This document shows, in pieces, positions 56,106 to 64,000 of a stretch of 64,000 bases of DNA. Every line of letters starts with the position of its first letter. The stretch's first letter is position 1. Both the position numbers and the translations under genes were made by a program. The notes beneath the pieces are model-generated. The model had not been told where the DNA came from and searched no databases. It saw only the letters and a list, made by a program, of their open reading frames with translations. Origin of the DNA: Tetraselmis striata (taxonomy: Eukaryota > Chlorophyta > Chlorodendrophyceae > Chlorodendrales > Chlorodendraceae); NCBI GenBank assembly GCA_006384855.1, contig VCJN01000421.1:62001-126000 (forward strand). Reading direction: 5' to 3'.

Positions 56106-56961
56106 ATGCCAGATGGAGAAGAACCCGCCGTCGTTGAGCCGACGCTCGAGTCGCTACACGCAGAATTGCAAGGGCTCACTGGCTACTGCGATGGCCCAAT
56201 TGACAGCTCGTGAGCGCGTTGTTGATGGAGAAGGAGCACATGGCTCCGGTTCCGGGCAGCGCATCGCGGAACAGCCGACAGGCAGCGGGGGAGCCGCATA
56301 GCGCCCCGACTTGCTAGAGCTAGCCCAGAGCGGCCGTGTCGGAGCAAAATCCGTGAGTGACGAGGATGACTACCTCGTTGTGCCAGAGCTACTGCAGCGA
56401 ACAGAGTCTGGTTACGAGGCCGTTCGACCGGTCAGCCGAGTGCCTAGACTCTTCCCCTTGAGCACCGGCAACGAGTACCTCAAGCAGGATGATCGGCGTC
56501 TGCCGGCCCAAGAGGAGTATTTATGGATGTCGTGTTTCGGCGCCCACATGGCCGCACTTTTTGTAGCTCTCGACGAGCTACTGCCCTACGTCCCTGCTGC
56601 AAGTCATGACTTCACCCCCTACCTCGCGAGAGCTCGGAACCACGCCGAAGACATCGACAAGGCGTTTCGCTTTCGTTTGGCCTTCTTACGAAGGCTTAAT
56701 GAGGTCAAGCGTGTGCACGGTGACCAAGGTGTTCTTGACGTGCTGCGAGCCCAACACCTTTAGAGTGCTTCTGAGCCTATGGGTTCCGCGATTTTTGGGG
56801 ACCTCATGAAGGACTACGAGCGTCGCGTCTTCGAGGCGCCAGTTGCCAGCAGCGCAAAAGCAACCGCTACTGCTCGAGTGGCCGCAGCAGCTGCATGGCG
56901 CGGGCGTGGACGAGGACGTGGCGGTGGACGCGGGCGAGGCTGCGAAGGTGAGCACGAGTGA
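56106..56961 (+). pseudogene. Gag-like ORFs of the recombinase element
   Basis: An ATG at 56106 opens a 34-codon frame that stops at about 56210 and is then frameshifted. The main open part (56311-56763, 150 residues) includes EYLWMSCFGAHMAALFVALD and a charged helical end, HAEDIDKAFRFRLAFLRRLN. After a frame change, 56779-56961 ends in RGRGRGRGGGRGRG, an Arg/Gly-rich nucleic-acid-binding tail. Helical region plus RG tail, upstream of a recombinase, fits a DIRS/Ngaro-type gag. No homology search backs this. Confidence 0.5.
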
Positions 56962-57144
56962 CGGTGTGGGGCGCCTCTCGTCGGAGCTGCTGGAACCTTG
57001 CGAGGCCACCTTTCGGTGACCGCCGCAAAGCGCACCCTTGCAGATCAACGACGGGATGAGCGCCATGTGTCAGGATTTGACCCCCCACCTTAGAGACTTC
57101 ATTTAGACCTTCCTCGGTGCGGCGCTTCTTACAGCTACAGCCGA

Positions 57145-58633
57145 GTGCGGCTCAACCATCCGCACACCTGCACATGGCGGCTCAACCAACCGCCCCCCCC
57201 CCCCCCCCCCCCCCCCCCCCGTACCATTTCGGGACTGCGTCCGTCGGTTGTCACACTGCGTGTTACAATTACTTATTCGCAACGATCAAGCTTCGCGCGT
57301 GTACGTTTCGCGCGTGACATGCGCTACGAGCGCGAAGGGCGCGCGGGGCGGCCCTCTTACCTGTACCTAGCCCCGCAAACCCGTACTGGTGCTATTGCAA
57401 ACCTGTCCAGCAACTACCGGCCAACCGCCAGGAACCTAACCGCTGCTGCCGAGTACTTTGCAAGCAGTAGTCGCCCCTTTGCTACTCTGTCGGTAAAACG
57501 ACGCACTTACGTAATTGACGAGCCCGAAGCTGTCGCTCCCTGGGCTGCTTCACTGCGATCTCGACTGCAGGATGCTTTCGGCTCAGACGAGTTAGGGCAG
57601 CGGACGCTCGACCTGCTCTCCAGCTCCCTCACCGCTCATACACTCAAGAGTTACGCCGGCAGGCTGTCTCAATTCGCAGAGTTCTGCCACGACTCCAAGA
57701 ACATCAGCCCACTGGAGGCGACCACTGCTACTGTCGTCCGGTACGTTGCCTGGATTGGTGAGCGCGGGCACATTGGAGCTAAGTCACTCCAACCCTACAT
57801 ATCTGCAATCAACACGTTCTTCGAGCTGCACAACCTCGACCCAATCGCCAAAGACAGCCTACACCTCACTGCAGCTAGGCGTGGGCTAATGCTGCGGCAG
57901 CGCCGTCTGGAAGCCGCCCCTACTTTGCGGGTTCATGTGCCTGCTGATGTAGCTTACAGCTTCGTCGAGAGGGCCGAGTTGATTGTGTCTGCTCCCACCA
58001 CAGAGTACCCACACGACTTCCGAGCCCTCGTTGCCTCGGTTGTCAACTTCATGCTCTAGGCAGGGGACTTACATGCGTCTCCTGCCGAGTGCGGGATGTG
58101 CATGTCGATGTTTATAACATTTCCCTGCAGGTGTACTGCGAGAAAGGTCGCGCTGGCCGACGGGGCCCCGACGATGACTTGCGCGTGCTTCTCCTTCCGG
58201 TGTCAGAACACCCCGGCCCGAGTTGCACGTCTCCTGCACCACTTCATCGACCACGTACAGTCTGTCCCCTTGGTTTCTGTTGCCTTGGCTGAAACAAACT
58301 TATGGGCGGTCACCCCAAGCGAGCAGACAAAACCTTGGACCGCCGCTACAATGTCGGACTGGCTGTCTGCAGCCGTCCGTCTTGTTGGTGCTCCCCCCAC
58401 CCCCCCCCCCCCCCCCCCGCGGCGGCACATCATGGACCTTACATAGCCTTCGCAAGGGAGCAGCGTCTGCCGCCAACGCCATCGGAGTACCATTGTCCCA
58501 CATTCGCTACCAAGGCGGCTGGGCCACTACCTCCGACGTCGTTCTGGACTACATCGACCCCAACGTTCTTCCTTCACCTGGCGCATGGTTCTTCTTTGGC
58601 CACATCGCCCCCCTTTGCCACTTCCAAGTCTAA
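57145..58633 (+). pseudogene. Tyrosine recombinase of the element (frameshifted)
   Basis: The first frame (57145-58059) has an N-terminal core-binding region: HTLKSYAGRLSQFAEFCHDS, VVRYVAWIGERG and YISAINTFFELHNLDP. It stops at 58057 where an Arg-box sequence is expected. The catalytic part continues in other frames: VARLLHHFIDHVQSVPLVS, MSDWLSAAVRLVGAPP, then LHSLRKGAASAANAIGVPLS (the H-x-x-R box) and GGWATTSDVVLDYID (the His/Trp and nucleophile Tyr region). A poly-C run (58390-58418) lies exactly at a proline stretch between these blocks and changes frame. Another (57186-57220) lies near the start. The enzyme would insert circular cDNA by site-specific recombination, but this copy is inactive. 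Confidence 0.7.
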
Positions 58634-58765
58634 CATGGTTCCGCTGCGGTGGCCTTCCCAGTGCCTCCTTCATGATTTGGCGCTACCCCTTCTCCGTCAA
58701 TCCACCGCTCTCTCCGTTCGCTCATGACTGGCAAAACCAGACTCAACTTTGAAATGATCGAAAGT

Positions 58766-58945
58766 AGTTTATGGGGTTTCCTCCCTTGACCTAACCGCTT
58801 TTCAGCTACAAGTGCCGCGCGCTCACTGGTACGGGAACTAGGCACCTGTCGTTGCGCCCTTTTGGGTGCAGCACGAGTAGACATAAAAGCAGCCATAACA
58901 GGTGAGCCTGCCCTCTTCCAATTTTCGCTGCGTTTCACGCAGCGC
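58766..58945 (+). repeat. A2 direct repeat of the recombinase element
   Basis: This matches the left-end repeat at 55737-55995 with small indels. It ends at the short hairpin CGCTGCGTTTCACGCAGCG. Confidence 0.8.
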
Positions 58946-59106
58946 CCTCCCTGACTCCGTTTTCCCTCCACGCTTTCACTTCACCTTGCCACCTCCCCTT
59001 TATTTACTTTACCGTGCCAATTTCGGCTCTTGATCGAGTAAAACAGCCGGCGCGACCTGGTTTGGCAAAACGTGACTCAACTTTGAAACAACACTTCTAC
59101 CGTGCT

Positions 59107-59310
59107 AATGGGTCCCGGTACCAGCAGGGTCAACCTGTTAAGGATTACCTGCGGTCGCTACTGATGGGTTTGTCACACGGGGACGGGGTAGAGTCGTACA
59201 AGGGGTAGTAGCGACTAGTCGCTACTCATGCGCGAATACACCCGTAGTTTGAATTACATAAAGGGCAGTACCAAATCCACCTACTGCAAAAAGCAGTACT
59301 AGAAAATGCC
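59107..59310 (-). mobile_element. Degraded third copy of inverted-repeat element
   Basis: Read on the minus strand it follows elements A and B: TACTGCCCTTTATGTAATTC, then GTAGTCGCTACTCAT-like sequence. The right border has GCTAATGGGTCCCGGTACCA, as at 37307. Internal deletions are present. It lies next to the SLC4-side mobile element, as elements A and B lie next to the SLC4 pseudogene. Confidence 0.55.
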
Positions 59311-59399
59311 AGCTTTTGGTACGCGCAGCGTACCAATTGGTACGCACGTACCAGAAGGAAGGACGGCGAGCTGAGGCAACTCTATATGGGTGCTCCACG

Positions 59400-60129
59400 C
59401 ACATTCATCATGCAATATGCGTACCAAAAGGACGAGCTATGCCTGGTAAATTGCTGGTAAATTTGTGCGTTTTAAATATTATTGTTTGTTGCGCGCACCA
59501 TAAATATTAGTGCATCACCGTTGCTCAACTCTTGCATCCATGTGTGTGTGCACTACCCAGCAACATCTATGAATTTTCATGCAAATTCCTCACATGCAAA
59601 CGACATGTCACCAATGTTGTAAAGTTTGTGATTTGCAGTCAGCCAGGAAGTGATGGACATCCATGAATATTTGACAGAAAGGAATAGAACTGATCAAGTA
59701 TTTATCTCACAAATGTATATAAATATATAGATAGCATATTGTTGCTGCACCGTCGCAATGCATTGCCGCTCAACCAGTGTCGATAATACACCACTTCACT
59801 GCAAAGCAATTGTTGCTGCACCACTACCGGTGGAATGAGCGGATGATCATGTTTAGTATGTCTTAAAACCACTTCCACTTTGCGCGCGCGCCAGCAATGC
59901 TGCATGGATCAACTGTATTACTATTGCCGCACCACTACTCAGCTTTTGCTACTGAACCACTACTCAACTACGGTCGGTGCGAGCCAAGCCTCCTCTTCTT
60001 CTATGTTGGTCCCGTGGCTTCCGGCGGAAGAATATACCAAGCAAACGGTTTGAATCCATGTCTTGAATATAACAATCGGATATTACGCCCGCATGAAGTC
60101 ACAAAACTGCATGACACAGCACGGAAGGG
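59400..60129. other. Intergenic, no gene seen
   Basis: AT-rich sequence with repeated ATTGTTGCTGCACC motifs (about 59740 and 59809) and ACTACTCA-type repeats. No convincing coding region. Confidence 0.4.
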
Positions 60130-60455
60130 CCACGCATGACGAGGATGCTTACCCAACTGCCTTGCACGTGTCGTTGGCCTTGTTACTAAGGATCTCTAAG
60201 TCATCCAGAACAGAACTAAATAGCAAGGATTGCCCGTAGTTTGGTCCATGTTGCTCAATCTTGTGCACGTGCACTATCTAATGAGTGAAATGCTCATACA
60301 AATCCGTGAAGCACGCCAACTGTTTGGGTAGAGTTTTAAACTCTCGGTAATTCTTGAGATTGTTGGCTATTCCTGGTGCTTGCGTGAACGTGTAAATTCG
60401 CCTTACATTGTTGCGAGTAGCATTATGTTTACTGAATGCTCAATGGAGCTGAGGG
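60130..60455 (-). pseudogene. Truncated second copy of recombinase-like exon 1
   Basis: The minus strand aligns with 48062-48380: GGCGAATTTACACGTT, AGTTTAAAACTCTACCC, GAGCATTTCACTCATT, TAGTTCTGTTCTGGATGACT, and GTTGGGTAAGCATCCTCGTC at the splice donor. It has its own stop (TAG in the CATTAG segment). It carries about 5 extra bases where the 48-kb copy is frameshifted. Later exons are absent. Confidence 0.7.
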
Positions 60456-60479
60456 TGGCCATTTAACAAGGTCATACAC

Positions 60480-61870
60480 AAGCACGATCAGTGCTTCGCA
60501 TATTGCCCAATACAAGCGGACCATATATACACACGACGGCACACACAACGACACGCACAGATAGACATGCATGTGCAACGCGCAAGCATGGGAATCTGCG
60601 AGGCATGCACATACATCAGACAAGGCGTGGCAGGCAAGGGCATAGAATACACGGCGCGCATGAGTTAGGCAGCGGGAGGACCGCGCACCGGGGGCACCGA
60701 CGACAACAGCACAGCCACACAAAAGGGGCAGCTCAGGCAGGGCTCAAAGCTCTTGCAGCGCAGGCGGCCACAGCACAGCCAGCGTCAGATAGCCGCTGGC
60801 GCCTGCCTCCTGCGGCGCCACATCAAATCAGAGCGCGCAGCAGTCAGCCAGTCAGGCAGCGGGAGGGCCGCAGCGTGGCCACGCGGGAGGGGCAAGGGGC
60901 GATTAGCCGCCCCAACCGCGCATACAGGGTTGGCTTCGAGGCATATACCAGCAGCAGACAAGGCGTGGAGGGCAGGGAGGGCAGCGTCGGTGGGCAGCTG
61001 CTGCGCGCTGGCTGCATGCCGGGATGGCGGCGAGCAGCAGCAATTTAGGAGTTAGCAGCGTGGCCAGGCCAGAGGGGCGGGGGGCGGTTAGCCGTGCGCA
61101 GCGAGCTTGCAGGGTTGGCTCCGAGGCACGCACCATCATCACACAAGGCGTGGAGGGCAGGGTGGGCAATGTCCGTGAGCGGCTGCTGCGCGCTAGCGGC
61201 GAACAATGGCAGCAATTGAGGAGTCGGCATGGCCAGGCGGGAGTGGCGAGGGGCGGCCAGCCGCGCGCAGCGCGCTGGAAGGGCAACCTCCAGGGCGCAC
61301 GCACCTGCACCAGCCAAGGCGTCGAGGGCAGCAAGGGGGGCGGCGTCGGCGGGCGGCTGCGCGCTGGCGGCCTGCGGGGATGGCGGCGAACAACGGCAGC
61401 AATTGAGGAGTCGGCATGGCCAGGCGGGAGGGGCGAGGGGCGACCAGCCGCGCGCAGCGCGCTGGAAGGGCAAATTCCGAGGCACACGCACCTGCACCAG
61501 CCAAGGCGTCGAGGGCAGCAAGGAGGGCGGCGTCGGCGGGCGGCTGCGCGCTGGCGGCCTGCGGGGATGGCGGAGTGCAACGGCAGCAATTGAGGAGTCG
61601 GCATGGCCAGGCGGGAGGGGCGAGGGGCGGCCAGCCGCGCGCAGCGCGCTGGACGGGCAAACTCCGAGGCACACGCACCTGCACCAGAAAAGGCGTCGAG
61701 GGCAGCAAGAGGGGCAGCGTCAGCGGGCGGCTGCGCGCTGGCGGCCTGCGGGGATGGCGGCGAACAACGGCAGCAGCGACTACACCAGTGCAAGCGCCAA
61801 GGGTCCGAGGGCGCAGGCTGCGGGCTCGGGATCGCTCGCGGCGGCGGGAGAGATGCGAGTGACAACCAGG
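60480..61870 (-). repeat. Recombinase-locus 5' region, copy 2
   Basis: The reverse complement of 46980-48061, expanded by a tandem array (61024-61775). Its Ala/Arg-rich ORFs in several frames arise from GC-rich repeats and are not convincing genes. Confidence 0.55.
61024..61775 (+). repeat. 187-bp tandem repeat, four units
   Basis: GCAGCAATTGAGGAGTCGGC recurs at about 61211, 61397 and 61584, with a diverged first unit at 61036. Within each unit CGCGCGCAGCGCGCTGGA and GGCGGCTGCGCGCTGGCGGC are conserved. Because 187 is not a multiple of three, successive units would be read in different frames. Confidence 0.85.
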
Positions 61871-61886
61871 TAGGTAGCTTGGCGAG

Positions 61887-61927
61887 GTGATATATAATTA
61901 CATGAGCTAGCAGCAGAAGGCGATATA
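61887..61927 (-). repeat. 50-bp GTGAT unit, copy 4
   Basis: GTGATATATAATTACATGAG then CTAGCAGCAGAAGGCGATAT: the reverse complement of the 37.25-kb copy, truncated at its other end. Confidence 0.75.
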
Positions 61928-62507
61928 AACCCGGTAAGTACCGCAGTGTATCATACAAGGGCGCGCGGTACCGCGTACATAGCGCGCGTGCCTGCGGTCG
62001 CCGCTCGCACGAGGCCTTGGTACGCCCCGCGGCGTACCAAAGACCCCCCATGGGCCTGAAAATGCCGGTTTTCCGTGCCGTAGCTCGCCGCATATAATGC
62101 GGCGGCTGTCAGTATGATTGCTCATTCTCTCGTCGTGCTTACCTACCGGCGCTCTGGTTTCCCACCCGCCCTCCCTTTGGAGTCTCGTTTGTATTTTGCG
62201 TACTTTGGTACCTTGTTTCTGCGATGTGTTTTATGCACTGTGGTGCCAGTACTATGGTATTAGTTATGGGATTTGATGTGTTGCTCTGACCAAATGTGCT
62301 AAGTATTGTGCCTTTTGGTTGAAGTGACACTACTGAACGACCGTTGGCCTAGAGATGAAATGTATGAGTACATAGAGGCAGTGGTTACGGACCCGGCTTT
62401 TTCATATCCTGTAACGAACACCCCTGTGCCCACCGACTTTCACCGGTTGCACATTGAGGCTACGTACTAGTGTTGTCTCAGTGCCTGCCGCTCAATTGCG
62501 AGGGGGC

Positions 62508-63110
62508 ACGGCTCGGAAAACCGTCCAGTTGCCTCATTCAAACCCCGAAGGGCTTCAACCGGGTAAACCTAGCATGACACGCCGGGACGATATTGCCGAA
62601 AGACATCGACCAGGAATCAATCTTAGGACCTCTCATGTACGAGACGACCGCTCAACCGAGGGGTGTTGCTATGACCCGGGTCATCGGCTGCAAGCGGACT
62701 CGCCGCGGCTGATGGCCTACCCCGGGGCGGTGGTCCCCATTGGTTTATTTCATGTTTCCATTTCGGTCTTTCTGGTCGTTCCTTGGCTTTAGTGCTTCGG
62801 TCCCTCGACCCTTTGGTTCCTTGGCAGCTTGGCGACTTCTTGGTTCCCTTGGCGACTTCTTGGTTCCCTTAGCTCTTCCTTGGTTCTTGGCTCCCTGGCC
62901 TCCTGCTTGATTTTTGGTTCATGCTTGTGTCTCTCTTTCGCTGGCAGCCTTTCACTGTTGCTTTTAGTTATGTCCGCAGTCGTGCGCATATGTTAAAGCA
63001 CCGATGCAAGAAGTACAACAAGGAATGTACAACAAGGTAGTATCTCAAGGAGATGCCGTGTATTATTTATAGTCGCTACCTGTGATGGCAAGATACATTC
63101 CAACTAGTAG
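62508..63110 (+). mobile_element. LINE 3' tail, 5'-truncated copy
   Basis: Collinear with 32395-32950: CATGACACGCCGGGACGATA, CGCTCAACCGAG, ATGACCCGGGTCATCGGCTG, then the CTTGG-rich 3' UTR. It carries a short duplication (TTCCCTTGGCGACTTCTTGG twice) and an extra 30 bp within the end hairpin region. Confidence 0.7.
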
Positions 63111-63127
63111 ACTGGTACTACTAGGGC

Positions 63128-63261
63128 TGGGCGGAACTCCAAATGGAGGAGCTCCGCCGGAGCGGAACCACGGAATTCCGTTCGGTTCCGCCGGAACGGA
63201 ACCACGGAATCCGCCTGAACGGACTAGTTCCGCCGGAACTGAACGGAATTCCGCCGGATCT
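63128..63261 (+). repeat. TTCCGCCGGAACGGAA minisatellite
   Basis: Degenerate units around TTCCGCCGGAACGGAACCAC repeat five to six times, directly after the LINE tail. Confidence 0.85.
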
Positions 63262-63431
63262 AGGGCCGGAAATTGGCTGTTTGTACTGGGCTGCTGGGTT
63301 GCTATGACCTGTGCATTTGTGCAGGCAGGTGACACCAGTGTGAGCTGCGGATTGTAAAAACCCAATAATATTACATGTTGTGATGTCTACGCCCCTTGCC
63401 CACCCGGGAAAAAGGGGAAAAATTGAGTCGA

Positions 63432-63530
63432 AATGGGCACATTTCGGGACTCAAAATTACCCCCCCCCCCCCCCCCCCCCTTAACTCAAATTGGTACCCC
63501 TTTTGGGGGGTGCAAATTTGAGTTACGCCT
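63432..63530. repeat. Poly-C next to an imperfect palindrome
   Basis: About 22 C (63461-63480) are followed by AACTCAAATT...AATTTGAGTT inverted arms around ACCCCTTTTGGGGGG. It could be the end of a small inverted-repeat element. Confidence 0.6.
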
Positions 63531-64000
63531 AGTAATGTACGAATGTACTGTGAAACTGAGCTTTGACACATTCCCCTTCTTGCCAAAAGTGTACGAGGTA
63601 CTATTCACCTAGCTAATGAAATGAACCTGCACTATGTACTACACATTTGTCTACCGCCCTTTGACGATATGCGTCGCTACCCTTCCATGCTATATAACCG
63701 TTCTTGCCTCGAATGCTACTCCGCCACTGTGCTTTTCACTCGTCTACCACTCGCATGCTCCCTCGCGATTGTATTCTTCGAGGCATCTTCACGCTTCTCG
63801 GTGCACAAAAGCATGGCAGACCGTCCTCGCAGAGCAAAACGCACCTCTGTCCGCTGGCGGGGGCATATGCGGTTGCACTTGGGTTTGAACCAACGAGGGC
63901 TAACGACACACTGCTAGTGACCCCCATGGCGCAAGATTCTCCTCAGATGCACTTGAGTTCGGGCACGAGGGCGTCCCAGGCGCCAATACCCACGACTCAG
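63531..64000. other. Right edge, no gene seen
   Basis: Only short ORFs. The minus strand around 63860-63930 contains a GGTTCAAACC tRNA-like T-arm, but no cloverleaf could be completed. Confidence 0.4.

Larger units (their letters stand above)
55737..59086 (+). mobile_element. Tyrosine-recombinase element with split direct repeats
   Basis: The structure reads A1 (55737-55995), gag-like ORFs, recombinase ORF, B1 (58729-58752), A2 (58766-58945), B2 (59062-59086). A1 and A2 share TTTATGGGGTTTCCTCCCTT, GGGAACTAGGCACCTGTCG, GCAGCACGAGTAGACATAAA and TTTTCGCTGCGTT. A1 carries an extra 75-bp piece that holds the 50-bp GTGAT unit. B1 and B2 share GGCAAAAC then GACTCAACTTTGAAA. This A1-B1-A2-B2 order is that of Ngaro/PAT-type (DIRS-order) retroelements. 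No reverse transcriptase or RNase H is visible between gag and recombinase, so the copy is internally deleted or a non-autonomous type. Confidence 0.65.

Noticed and set aside
60903..62093. 396-codon minus-strand ORF
   Set aside because: It lies over the 187-bp tandem array. The unit length shifts frame each repeat and open frames exist in most directions, as expected for GC-rich repeats.
63736..63927. tRNA-like T-arm on the minus strand
   Set aside because: The GGTTCAAACC core and part of a T-stem fit, but no acceptor or anticodon stems could be paired.

Overview
This is nuclear DNA of a eukaryote, most likely a photosynthetic alga. The host genes are GC-rich and cut into many short exons by GT-AG (and some GC-AG) introns. 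One of them resembles the chloroplast PSII-assembly protein LPA2/DUF3007. The rest is AT-richer repeat and transposon DNA. A green alga is my best guess; a haptophyte or other alga cannot be excluded without searches. Long C or G homopolymers occur throughout, mostly in introns and mostly as C on the coding strand.

Layout. 1-6.4 kb: an unresolved left edge, then about 4 kb with no gene that I recognise. It holds a 240-bp direct repeat pair. 6.42-7.98 kb: a 5'-truncated LINE-type insertion whose ORF ends in a zinc-binding plus restriction-like endonuclease domain. 8.4-9.85 kb: a CDCA7-type zinc-finger gene, fully reconstructable in five exons. 10.5-22.9 kb: one large multi-exon gene for an unrecognised, helix-rich, probably nuclear protein. 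23.5-27.5 kb: a gene combining an OB-fold-like region with a C-terminal UBA domain. These three plus-strand genes form the gene-rich half. 27.8-29.3 kb: a 730-bp inverted-repeat element and an AT-rich higher-order tandem repeat. 29.9-31.6 kb (minus): a coiled-coil/membrane-helix gene.

32-49.8 kb is a transposon nest. It contains two related RT-endonuclease LINE copies, a third heavily decayed LINE of the AP-endonuclease type, nested inverted-repeat elements, a dead SLC4-type anion-exchanger copy and an intron-bearing tyrosine-recombinase-like gene. 50.2-51.2 kb: the LPA2-like gene. 51.9-52.4 kb: a broken P-type-ATPase C-terminus. 53.4-55.2 kb (minus): the intact, single-exon SLC4-like transporter, parent or sister of the dead copy. 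55.7-59.1 kb: a tyrosine-recombinase element with gag-like ORF and apparent split direct repeats, but no visible reverse transcriptase. 60.1-61.9 kb: an inverted, truncated second copy of the 48-kb recombinase locus with a 187-bp tandem repeat. 62.5-63.1 kb: another LINE tail.

Most worth follow-up are: C-tracts sitting just inside 5' splice sites across several genes; four GC-AG introns in one gene; a 150-bp dispersed repeat family living in introns; and the split-direct-repeat recombinase element.
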